From positions 1 to 64,000 of the forward strand of contig JBBSBL010000008.1 of assembly GCA_038251325.1 (NCBI GenBank): 64,000 bases of DNA. Reading direction: 5' to 3'. The stretch is from JBBSBL01 sp038251325 (GTDB lineage Bacteria > Actinomycetota > Thermoleophilia > Solirubrobacterales > Solirubrobacteraceae). The notes below the pieces were generated by a model. It was given only the letters and a program-made list of their open reading frames with translations. It was not told the origin of the DNA and ran no database searches. Both the position numbers and the translations under genes were made by a program. Below are positions 8,277 to 17,716 of this stretch, piece by piece (the stretch's first letter is position 1; each line of letters opens with the position of its first letter).

Positions 8277-9146
8277 TCACCCGGCGACCGCCGCACGGGC
8301 GTCCTCGACATCCCGCGCCATCTGCTCGACGAGCGCGTCGGCGGAGGCGAAGCGGCGCTCCCCGCGCAGGCGGGCGAGGAACTCGACGCGGAGCTCGCGC
8401 CCGTAGAGGTCCCCGTCCCAGTCGATCAGGAACGCCTCGACGAGCAGGCCGCGGCCGGTGGAGAAGGTCGGCCGCACCCCGACGTTCACGGCGGCGGCCT
8501 GCCCGCCGGCCCGGCAGGCGTAGACGCCGTGCCCGGGGCACACGAGCCCGTCGGCGGGCACGAGGTTCGCCGTGGGGTAGCCGAGCTCGCGGCCGCGCTT
8601 GTCGCCGTGCGCGACCTCGCCGCGCAGCTCGAAGGGATGGCCGAGGAAGGCGGCGGCGGTGTCGACCTCGCCGGCCAGCACGAGGCCGCGGATGTGGCTG
8701 GAGGACACGATCTCGCCCTGCACCTCGACCAGCGGGACCACCCGGGCCTCGAAGCGCCCGTCGGCGGCGAGCAGCGCCGTGTCGCCGCCGGCGCGGTGGC
8801 CGAAGCGGAAGTTCTCGCCCACGGTGACGCGCTCGGCCCGCAGCGCTTCGACGAGCACGCCGTCGACGAACTGCTCCGCCGTGCGGGCCGCGAAGGCCGC
8901 GTCGAAGGGGATGACGACGAGCTCCTCGGCCTCGAGCTCGGAGACGAGGTCGGCCTTCTGCTCCAGCGTGGTCAGCAGCGGCGGGGCGGCGTCGGGGCTG
9001 ACGATGACCCGCGGGTGGGGCTCGAAGGTGAGCACGGTGTCGCTCCCGCGGATGACCTCGCGGTGGCCGAGGTGGACGCCGTCGAACTCCCCGACGGCGA
9101 CGCGGCGCGGGCGGGACTCGGCGTCGGCGAGGAGCGTGATGCGCAT
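8277..9146 (-). CDS. ribF: Bifunctional riboflavin kinase / FMN adenylyltransferase
   Basis: A 289-residue enzyme making FMN and then FAD from riboflavin. The N-terminal nucleotidyltransferase domain shows GEFDGVHLGH and FEPHPR, with the SSSHIR motif near residue 150. The C-terminal riboflavin-kinase domain shows GDKRGRELGYPTAN and the catalytic Glu region LLVEAFLIDWDGDLYG. The sequence between domain starts is short, so it is slightly more compact than the ~310-residue norm. It lies 18 bases after truB and 39 before rpsO; truB-ribF-rpsO is a conserved order. Confidence 0.97.
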   Translation of the reverse strand: MRITLLADAESRPRRVAVGEFDGVHLGHREVIRGSDTVLTFEPHPRVIVSPDAAPPLLTTLEQKADLVSELEAEELVVIPFDAAFAARTAEQFVDGVLVEALRAERVTVGENFRFGHRAGGDTALLAADGRFEARVVPLVEVQGEIVSSSHIRGLVLAGEVDTAAAFLGHPFELRGEVAHGDKRGRELGYPTANLVPADGLVCPGHGVYACRAGGQAAAVNVGVRPTFSTGRGLLVEAFLIDWDGDLYGRELRVEFLARLRGERRFASADALVEQMARDVEDARAAVAG

Positions 9147-9164
9147 GCCGGAGCGGAAGGGTAG

Positions 9165-9983
9165 TCAGGCGCGCACGACGACGACCGGCCTGAGCGCGCC
9201 GCCCTCACGCGGCTCGGCCACGGCGACGAGCCCGTCGGGGTCCACCAGCCGCACCGGGCCGCTCGCCTCGCCCGGCAGCGCCTGCCCGTGCGCGGCCCGG
9301 CGCCCGCCCTCGGCGTCGAGCTCGACGGCGGGCAGGAAGTCGAGCGCCTCGCCCAGCGGGATCACGCGCTCCGCATCCGCGTCGGACACCCCGAAGGGCC
9401 CGATCTCCGTGCGTCGCAGGGCTGTGCAGTGGGCGTCGCCGAGGTCGGCGATCAGCGAGCGCACGTAGGTCCCCGACGAGCAGCGCACCACGAATCGGCG
9501 GCGATCCCCGTCGCGCCCGGTCTCGCGGAACTCCTCGACGACCACCTCCCGCTCGGCCGGAACGACGTCCTCGCCGCGCCGCGCCCGTTTGTAGGCGCGC
9601 TCGCCCGCGATCTTCACCGCCGAGTACGCCGGCGGTCGTTGCCGCACCACGCCGGTCGGAAGGGGAAGGTCGCCCTCGGGCACGCGACCCGTCTCGGTGA
9701 TCTCGCCGTCCGGGTCACCCGTCGTCGAGGTCGCGCCGAACCGCGCCTCGACCTCGTAGACCTTGGGCAGGGCCATGAAGAACCGTTGCGCCCGGGTCGC
9801 CCGCCCGACGAGCAGGAGCAGCAGGCCGGTGGCGAACGGGTCCAGCGTGCCGGCGTGCCCGACGCGGATGCCGCGGCCCAGGCGGCGGCGTGCCGCCGCC
9901 ACCAGGTCGTGCGAGGTCGCCCGCGCGGGCTTGTCGACGAGGACGACGCCGTCCGGCGGACGGGCCGGGCGCCCCGGGGTCAG
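9165..9983 (-). CDS. truB: tRNA pseudouridine55 synthase
   Basis: TruB isomerises U55 in the T-loop of tRNAs. Visible motifs are GVVLVDKPARATSHD, RVGHAGTLDPFATGLL (catalytic Asp), KVYEVEARFG, RPPAYSAVKIAGERAYKRAR and SSGTYVRSLIADLG, with a PUA-like tail. From CTG 9983 the protein has 272 residues. The CTG overlaps the nrnA stop as CTGA. The only upstream canonical start is GTG 10061, adding ~26 Arg/Ala-rich residues inside nrnA, which looks unlikely. The function is certain and the start is not. Confidence 0.95.
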   Translation of the reverse strand: MTPGRPARPPDGVVLVDKPARATSHDLVAAARRRLGRGIRVGHAGTLDPFATGLLLLLVGRATRAQRFFMALPKVYEVEARFGATSTTGDPDGEITETGRVPEGDLPLPTGVVRQRPPAYSAVKIAGERAYKRARRGEDVVPAEREVVVEEFRETGRDGDRRRFVVRCSSGTYVRSLIADLGDAHCTALRRTEIGPFGVSDADAERVIPLGEALDFLPAVELDAEGGRRAAHGQALPGEASGPVRLVDPDGLVAVAEPREGGALRPVVVVRA

Positions 9984-11005
9984 GAGCGGGCGCGGCCGTC
10001 GGCCGCCGGCTCGAGCTGCGCGGCGATCTCCCCGCGCAGGAACGCGACGAGCTCGTCCCACGGGAGTGCGGTGGAGAACCCGGCGGCCTGTCGGTGGCCG
10101 CCGCCGCCCTGCGCCCGGGCGATGCGCGAGACGTCGACCCGGTCGTCGCTGGAGCGCAGCGAGACCTTGCGGGTGCCCTCCCGGCCCTCGCCGAGACGGT
10201 CGCGGACGACCGCCGCCACCGCCGTGCCGGACACCGAGCGCAGGTGGTCGATGACGCCCTCGGAGTGGCTCTCCTGGGCGCCGGTCTGCTTGTAGTCCGC
10301 GGTGGAGAGTCGCGTGAGCGTGAGCCGTCCCCCGTCGTAGCGCTCGATCTGGGAGAGGCCGCGGGCCAGGAGGTGCAGCTTGCCCTCGGGGATGCCCTCG
10401 TAGATGCGCCGATAGGTGGCGTGCACGTCGACGCCGGCCGCGATCAGCTCCCCCGCCATCTGGTGCGCACGCGTGCCGGTGTTCTCGTACATGAACTTCC
10501 CGGTGTCGGTGACCAGGCCGACGTACAGCGCCTCGGCGATCTCCGTCGTCGGCGCGACGCCCAGGCCCTTCATGAGGTCCCAGACGATCTCGGCCGTGCA
10601 CGAGGCCTCCGGCACGACGTGGTTCACCGTCCCGAACCGCGTGTTGTCGTGATGGTGGTCGATGTTGAGGATGTGCGCGCCCTCGCGCTTGAGCACGTCG
10701 GCCGGGTTGCGGTCGATATTGCCGCAGTCCAGGAAGACGATGGTCCGCTCCTCGACGTCGTCGGGCGGCACGCTGACCAGGCCGTCGAGCGGGAAGAAGC
10801 GGTACTCGTAGGGCAGCGGCAGCTCGTCGGGGCTCATGAACATGAGCGAGTCCTTGCCCATAGCCGCGAGCACCTGCTGGGTGGCCACCATCGAGCCCAG
10901 CGCGTCCCCGTCGGGGTTCTCGTGGGTCACGAGGATGAAGCGGTCGGCCGCACGCAGCTGCTCCAGAACCTGGTCGCGCGTGGAGCGGTGGCCGTTCTCG
11001 TTCAC
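9980..11005 (-). CDS. nrnA: DHH/DHHA1 phosphoesterase (NrnA-like oligoribonuclease / pAp phosphatase)
   Basis: A 341-residue protein of the bifunctional oligoribonuclease/PAP phosphatase family. DHH-domain motifs are THENPDGDALGS (motif I), LDCGN (II), NIDHHHDN (III, the DHH signature) and GLVTDTGKF (IV). The C-terminal DHHA1 domain ends with GGGGHRQAAGF, which binds substrate phosphate. It finishes RNA turnover by hydrolysing 2-5-mers, or removes pAp. The GTG start overlaps the rbfA stop (GTGA). The position rbfA-nrnA-truB is typical of Gram-positive bacteria. A cyclic-di-AMP phosphodiesterase activity, known in some relatives, is possible. Confidence 0.95.
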   Translation of the reverse strand: MNENGHRSTRDQVLEQLRAADRFILVTHENPDGDALGSMVATQQVLAAMGKDSLMFMSPDELPLPYEYRFFPLDGLVSVPPDDVEERTIVFLDCGNIDRNPADVLKREGAHILNIDHHHDNTRFGTVNHVVPEASCTAEIVWDLMKGLGVAPTTEIAEALYVGLVTDTGKFMYENTGTRAHQMAGELIAAGVDVHATYRRIYEGIPEGKLHLLARGLSQIERYDGGRLTLTRLSTADYKQTGAQESHSEGVIDHLRSVSGTAVAAVVRDRLGEGREGTRKVSLRSSDDRVDVSRIARAQGGGGHRQAAGFSTALPWDELVAFLRGEIAAQLEPAADGRARS

Positions 11006-11364
11006 CGGTCCTCCCGCTCCGGCGCGTCCTCGTCGGAGGCGAGGATCTGCTCGATCCGCATGCCGCGATCGACCGTCGGGTCGTAGCGGAACTCCAGCGC
11101 GGGAGTGTGCTTGAGCCGCAGCTCCCCGCCCACGCGGCCCTGGAGGTAGCCCTGGGCCGAGCGCAGGCCGTCGAGGGTGGCCTCCCGCTGCGCCTCGTCG
11201 CCGAGGACGCTCACGTGGACCCGCGCGTGGCGCAGGTCGGGGCTGGTCTCCACGGCGGTGACGGTCACGAAGCCGATTCTGGGGTCCTTGAGGTCGGTGA
11301 CGATGGCGTCGCTGAGCACGGCGCGTACCGCCTCGTCGACACGACGCATGCGCGAGGAGGTCAT
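11002..11364 (-). CDS. rbfA: Ribosome-binding factor A
   Basis: A 120-residue KH-fold protein needed for late maturation of the 30S subunit (helix 1 of 16S rRNA). The conserved start MRRVDEAVRAVLSDAIVTDLKDPRIGFVTVTAVETSPDLRHARVHVSVLG and the KHTPALEFRYDPTVDRGMRIEQIL block identify it. It is overlapped by nrnA and separated by ~54 bases from the DUF503 gene. The ribosome site at ATG 11364 is weak. Confidence 0.96.
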   Translation of the reverse strand: MTSSRMRRVDEAVRAVLSDAIVTDLKDPRIGFVTVTAVETSPDLRHARVHVSVLGDEAQREATLDGLRSAQGYLQGRVGGELRLKHTPALEFRYDPTVDRGMRIEQILASDEDAPEREDR

Positions 11365-11418
11365 CCTAGAGACACGATCCGCGGCCCGCGCCCGTAGCGT
11401 CGTATTGCACGAGGGCTC

Positions 11419-11730
11419 TCATCCGCGCAGGTCCTCGACGGTGAGGACGTGGCGCTCGACGCTCACGCCCTCGGGGTGGCGGTCCACCAGCCAGCGCTCC
11501 ACCCGGTCGGCCGCGGCGTCGGCGAGGCTCGGCGAGGAGGCGCACAGCGCCGCGGTCAGGGTGGCGCGCTGCCACAGGTCCTGATGGTCCACCTCGGCCA
11601 CGGCGAGCCCGAGTCGGCCGCGCAGCTGGGCGGTCACCGGGCGCAGCGCCGCGCGCTTGGCCTTGAGGCTGCCGGCGTCGGGGAAGTGGAGGCCGATGAC
11701 GAGGACGGCCACGGCGCCGCCGTCGGACAC
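11419..11730 (-). CDS. ylxP: DUF503 (YlxP-like) small protein
   Basis: The body VIGLHFPDAGSLKAKRAALRPVTAQLRGRLGLAVAEVDHQDLWQRATL is diagnostic of DUF503, a ferredoxin-like small protein family found between infB and rbfA in Gram-positive bacteria. The role is unsettled; association with ribosome function is inferred from constant gene context. GTG 11730 (103 residues) is chosen because it follows the infB stop closely; GTG 11712 (97 residues) is equally consistent with the conserved start. Confidence 0.88.
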   Translation of the reverse strand: MSDGGAVAVLVIGLHFPDAGSLKAKRAALRPVTAQLRGRLGLAVAEVDHQDLWQRATLTAALCASSPSLADAAADRVERWLVDRHPEGVSVERHVLTVEDLRG

Positions 11731-11741
11731 GAGCCGATGCC

Positions 11742-14513
<2,772 letters not shown>

Positions 14514-14514
14514 C

Positions 14515-14760
14515 TCACTCCAAGTCTAGTTTCTCCGCCTCCACCGTCACGGGACGGCGAAAGGCGCGGGGCAGGGCGCGGCGCTCGAGGGCCGTTCCCA
14601 GGCAGGCGGCGCCGCAGACGTAGGCCCCCCGGCCGGGCCGCCGGCGGAGGGGGTCGGCCACGACGCGGCCGTCGTCGGTCGCGAGGCGCACCAGGTCGCC
14701 CTGGGCGGCGATCCGCCCGCAGCCGACGCAGCGGCGCCGGGGCGTTCGCGTCCGGGCTAT
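14515..14760 (-). CDS. ylxR: YlxR (RnpM-like) nucleic-acid-binding protein with apparent ATA start
   Basis: This 81-residue frame carries the whole YlxR family pattern: RRRCVGCGR, LVRLATDDGRVVADP, GRGAYVCGAACL and RAFRR. YlxR binds RNA and in Bacillus modulates RNase P. The frame lies exactly between nusA and infB, as is universal for this family. No ATG, GTG or TTG occurs in frame upstream of the conserved RRRCVGCG. The only candidate is ATA at 14760, overlapping the nusA TAG stop (CCATAG) and preceded 10 nt upstream by a perfect AGGAGG. The stop is one base before infB ATG. The start call is an inference; a sequencing error is the alternative. Confidence 0.85.
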   Translation of the reverse strand: MARTRTPRRRCVGCGRIAAQGDLVRLATDDGRVVADPLRRRPGRGAYVCGAACLGTALERRALPRAFRRPVTVEAEKLDLE

Positions 14761-16346
14761 GGCGTCGTGCCCTCCTCGGTGGACGCCTCGACGGCGGCCT
14801 CCCGGGCGCGCGCCTGCTCAGGCTCGAGCTCGCTGACGGCGTCCGCGGCCTGCCCGGCGGCCTGCTCTTCCGCGGGCTTCGTCGCTTCCGTCTCCGACCC
14901 GTCGTCCTCGGCCACGTCGTCCTCGGGCTCGTCGGTCTCGGGCACCTCGACGGGCGCCGTCGCGACGGCGCGGGCCACCAGCGGGGCGAGCTCCTCGTCC
15001 GAGCGCTCCGGGTCGGCGAGCTGCGCGACCTCGTCCGGCGAGAGGGTGCTGAGGACCGAAACCGCCGAGGTGGCGAAGCGGCGCAGTGCCTGGTGGGAGG
15101 GCAGCCCGCAGAAGCGCGAGCCGGTGAGCGACGCGTTGGGGCAGCGGCGCCCGTTGGAGAGGACCGCGCCGCAGCGCCCCTGCAGATCCTCGTCGTCGTA
15201 GCCGCCCTCGGGCTCCTCCGCCGCGAACTCGGTCTCGGAGCGGATGTCCACCCGCCAGCCGGTCAGGCGGGCGGCGAGCCGGGCGTTCTGGCCCTCGCGG
15301 CCGATCGCGAGCGAGAGCTGGTCGTCGGGGACGATCACCGTCGCCTGCTTGTTGTCGTCGTCGACCAGGACCTCGCGCACGCGCGCCGGTGAGAGCGCCT
15401 TGGCCACGAACCGGGCGGGCTCGTCGTTGTAGGGGATGATGTCGATCTTCTCCCCGCGCAGCTCGGAGACGACCATCCGCACGCGCGACCCGCGGGGGCC
15501 GACGCAGGCGCCGACCGGGTCGACGCCGTCGGCGTGGGAGACGACCGCGATCTTCGAGCGGTAGCCGGGCTCGCGCGCGACGTCGGTGATCTCCACCAGG
15601 CCGTCGGCGATCTCCGGGACCTCGAGCTCGAAGAGCGACTTGATCAGCTCCGGGTCGCGGCGGGAGACGATGATGCTCGGGCCCTTGGTCGAGGCGCTCA
15701 CGTCCTTGATCACGGCCTTGATGCGCTGCGAGTGGTCGTAGCGCTCGCCGTCGACCTGCTCGGATTTCGGCAGGAGCGCCTCCACCCGCTCGCGGAGCTG
15801 GACCAGCGTGTAGCGGGAGTCCGACTGCTGGACGATGCCGGTGATCAGCTCGCCGACGCGGTCGCGGTACTCCTCGTACATCTGCTCGCGCTCGGCCTCG
15901 CGGATGCGCTGGAGGATCACCTGCTTGGCCGTCTGGGCGGCGATCCGGCCGAAGTCGTCCGGAGTGACGTCGCGCTCGCCGATCCGGTCGGCGTGGCGGG
16001 CGAGCATCTCGAGGGTGATCTCGGGGGCCGCGGGCGCGCGGGCCTCGCCCGTCTCGGGATCGATGAGCGGCTGCTCGGCGGGCGCGTCGCCGGCGACGAT
16101 GGCGGCGGTGAAGGCCTCCTCCACCTCGTCGAGCAGGTCCTCCTCGAGGTCCTCGGGCACGATGAGCTCGTAGACGGTGAAGTCGCCGAGCTCGCGATCC
16201 ATCTCCACCCGCGCGTACTTGGCGGACTCCGGGGTCTTCTTGTAGGCGGAGAGCAGCGCGTCCTCGAGCGCCACCATCAGCATCTCGGGGGCGATCGCCT
16301 TCTCGTTGGAGAGGGCGTGGACGGCGTCGAGGATCTCCTTCGACAT
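14757..16346 (-). CDS. nusA: Transcription factor NusA with C-terminal Cys/His extension
   Basis: A 529-residue NusA. It has an N-terminal RNAP-binding domain (MSKEILDAVHALSNEKAIAPEMLMVALEDALLSAYKK), an S1 domain (RERVEALLPKSEQVDGERYDH region), and KH1/KH2 (VGACVGPRGSRVRMVVSEL and LAIGREGQNARLAARLTGW). After the KH core, at about residues 385-415, there is an unusual module with Cys-x8-Cys-x10-Cys-x4-His spacing (CGAVLSNGRRC ... FCGLPSH), then a long acidic Ala/Glu-rich tail. The module resembles small zinc-binding C..G..C..C..H knuckles. NusA controls pausing, termination and antitermination. It starts five bases after rimP. Confidence 0.97.
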   Translation of the reverse strand: MSKEILDAVHALSNEKAIAPEMLMVALEDALLSAYKKTPESAKYARVEMDRELGDFTVYELIVPEDLEEDLLDEVEEAFTAAIVAGDAPAEQPLIDPETGEARAPAAPEITLEMLARHADRIGERDVTPDDFGRIAAQTAKQVILQRIREAEREQMYEEYRDRVGELITGIVQQSDSRYTLVQLRERVEALLPKSEQVDGERYDHSQRIKAVIKDVSASTKGPSIIVSRRDPELIKSLFELEVPEIADGLVEITDVAREPGYRSKIAVVSHADGVDPVGACVGPRGSRVRMVVSELRGEKIDIIPYNDEPARFVAKALSPARVREVLVDDDNKQATVIVPDDQLSLAIGREGQNARLAARLTGWRVDIRSETEFAAEEPEGGYDDEDLQGRCGAVLSNGRRCPNASLTGSRFCGLPSHQALRRFATSAVSVLSTLSPDEVAQLADPERSDEELAPLVARAVATAPVEVPETDEPEDDVAEDDGSETEATKPAEEQAAGQAADAVSELEPEQARAREAAVEASTEEGTTP

Positions 16347-16351
16347 CTGGC

Positions 16352-16789
16352 TTACTCCCCTGGGACGAGGTTGGACCGGCTGATCTCGGCGTACGGGATG
16401 GTCACGACGCCGGCCTCCGCCGCGATCGTGACCTCCGCCTCGGTGGCGCCGACGAGCTCGCCGGTGATGGCGCCCAGCGGCTGCCGGGCCTCGCCGACCT
16501 GGATCGGACCCCGCGTGCGCACGCGTGCGCGCCGGCCGAGGAAGCGCCGGAAGTGCGCCGGCTTGGTGAGCGGGCGGTCGCTGCCCGGCGAGGAGACCTC
16601 GAGCGCGTAGCGCTCGCGGACCTCGGGCAGATGGGCCGTGACCTGCTCGCAGAGCGCGAGCGTGACGCCGTCGGGATGGTCGATGAAGAGGCGCACGGTG
16701 CTGCCGCCGAGGACCTCGACGAGCACGACCTCGACCGCGGGCTCCGCGGTGGCGAGCCGGCCCTCGATGTCGGACTGGATCGCGTTCAT
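16352..16789 (-). CDS. rimP: Ribosome maturation factor RimP
   Basis: A 145-residue 30S assembly factor, starting at ATG 16789 after GGGGTGAG. Conserved segments are the region VLVEVLGGSTVRLFIDHPDGVTLALCEQVTAHL, then YALEVSSPGSDRPLTKPAHFRRFLGRRARVRT, and a C-terminal Sm-like barrel ending in IPYAEISRSNLVPGE. It is the first gene of the rimP-nusA-ylxR-infB operon. Its leader contains a terminator-like hairpin. Confidence 0.96.
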   Translation of the reverse strand: MNAIQSDIEGRLATAEPAVEVVLVEVLGGSTVRLFIDHPDGVTLALCEQVTAHLPEVRERYALEVSSPGSDRPLTKPAHFRRFLGRRARVRTRGPIQVGEARQPLGAITGELVGATEAEVTIAAEAGVVTIPYAEISRSNLVPGE

Positions 16790-16807
16790 CAACTCACCCC
16801 ATTCAAG

Positions 16808-16830
16808 AAAAAAAGCGGGCTCCCGCCCAC
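16808..16830 (-). terminator. Intrinsic-terminator-like hairpin in the rimP-nusA leader (candidate attenuator)
   Basis: Read on the minus strand, GTGGGC-GGGA-GCCCGC forms a 6-bp stem (one G-U pair) closed by a GNRA-type loop and followed directly by seven Ts. It ends ~19 bases before the rimP ATG and has no minus-strand gene just upstream to terminate; the next upstream feature is a plus-strand gene. It is therefore best read as a leader attenuator controlling rimP-nusA-infB. NusA acts on such hairpins and represses its own operon in E. coli, so feedback is plausible. Confidence 0.6.
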
Positions 16831-16897
16831 TTTCAAAGACACCGCCGGCCCGGCCGGCGAACGAAAGCTGTCGGGCGATGCTAGCAGGAGATTCCTC

Positions 16898-16903
16898 TAC
16901 GCT
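16898..16903 (+). promoter_or_regulatory. Putative -10 box (TACGCT) giving leaderless mRNA
   Basis: TACGCT fits TANNNT and lies exactly six bases before GTG 16910, the distance expected if transcription starts at the start codon. No credible -35 is evident. Confidence 0.35.
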
Positions 16904-16909
16904 CGGGCC

Positions 16910-17299
16910 GTGGCCGAGGCTGAGGATCCCCGCTCCGTCGTGGCCGCCTACGTCGCGGAGTTGGACGGCGAGACCCGCCAGGTGGCCTTCGCCGAATGGG
17001 GCGTGACGCTGGATGCCGCGGGCTGGGCGCTGCACCTCGGCATCGCGATCCGCGACGGCCTGCTGCGCGCCCAGGCGCAGGTCGCCGAGGCCGGCGCGCT
17101 CGACCCGGGCGACCTCTTGTGGTGGAACCGTCAGGTGCCGATCGTCCGGTTCGCGCGCACGCGCGAGGGCGAGGTCTGGATCCAGGGCGACCTGCCGCTC
17201 GCCGCCGTCAGCGCACCGGAGGTGGACCGGTTCCTGGGCCTGCTCGTGCTCGCCGCGACCCAGGCGCGGGAGCACATCGCCGGGCGAACGAGGCCCTAG
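16910..17299 (+). CDS. YbjN-like (CesT/T3SS-chaperone fold) protein
   Basis: A 129-residue acidic cytosolic protein from GTG 16910. The pattern GWALHLGIAIRDGLLRAQAQV ... DLLWWNRQVPIVRFARTREGEVWIQGDLPL ... PEVDRFLGLLVLAATQAREH matches the YbjN-type alpha/beta fold (secretion-chaperone-like) common as stand-alone actinobacterial proteins. The role is not known; relatives have been linked to stress sensing or protein chaperoning. It is divergent from rimP and convergent with the TPR gene; their stop codons overlap slightly. Confidence 0.75.
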   Translation: MAEAEDPRSVVAAYVAELDGETRQVAFAEWGVTLDAAGWALHLGIAIRDGLLRAQAQVAEAGALDPGDLLWWNRQVPIVRFARTREGEVWIQGDLPLAAVSAPEVDRFLGLLVLAATQAREHIAGRTRP

Positions 17300-17676
17300 C
17301 CCGGGGGCGCAGGGGCGGCCCCGAGCGCCCGGGCGGAGTCGCGATAGCGGCGGTAGTCGGCGCGCTCCGGGCGCAGGCACGCGGCGAGCGCGAGCGGATG
17401 CCGGGCCTCGGCGTGACGTCCCTGGAGCTGCAGCGCCCGCCCGAGGCAGAAGAGCGCGTAGTCGTTGGTCGGCGCCCCCTCCACGACCGCGGCGAACTCC
17501 TCCGCGGCCTCGCGGTAGCGGCGGGCGTGGAAGAGCGCGCGGCCGAGCGCCTCGCGGATCGAGGCCTTGTCCGGCGCGAGGTCGCGGGCCTGCGCCAGCG
17601 GCACGACCGCGGCATGGTGGTCCCCGGCCTCGAGCAGCGCAGTCCCGCGGCGGAAGAGGTCGTAGGTGTCGGGCAT
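17296..17676 (-). CDS. Small tetratricopeptide-repeat protein
   Basis: A 126-residue protein starting at ATG 17676. It consists of about three TPR helical pairs (LFRRGTALLEAGDHHAAVVPLAQARDLAPDKASIREALGRALFHARRYREAAEEFAAVVEGAP...DYALFCLGRALQLQGRHAEARHPL are shown as separate helices with the usual G/A/P pattern). TPRs mediate protein-protein contacts. It lies 40 bases downstream of the transglutaminase gene on the same strand, so it may belong to the MoxR-DUF58-transglutaminase group. The partner is unknown. Confidence 0.85.
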   Translation of the reverse strand: MPDTYDLFRRGTALLEAGDHHAAVVPLAQARDLAPDKASIREALGRALFHARRYREAAEEFAAVVEGAPTNDYALFCLGRALQLQGRHAEARHPLALAACLRPERADYRRYRDSARALGAAPAPPG

Positions 17677-17716
17677 CGTCCTCAGTGTAAGAACCCGGTC
17701 CGGCCCCCGGGCGCCC

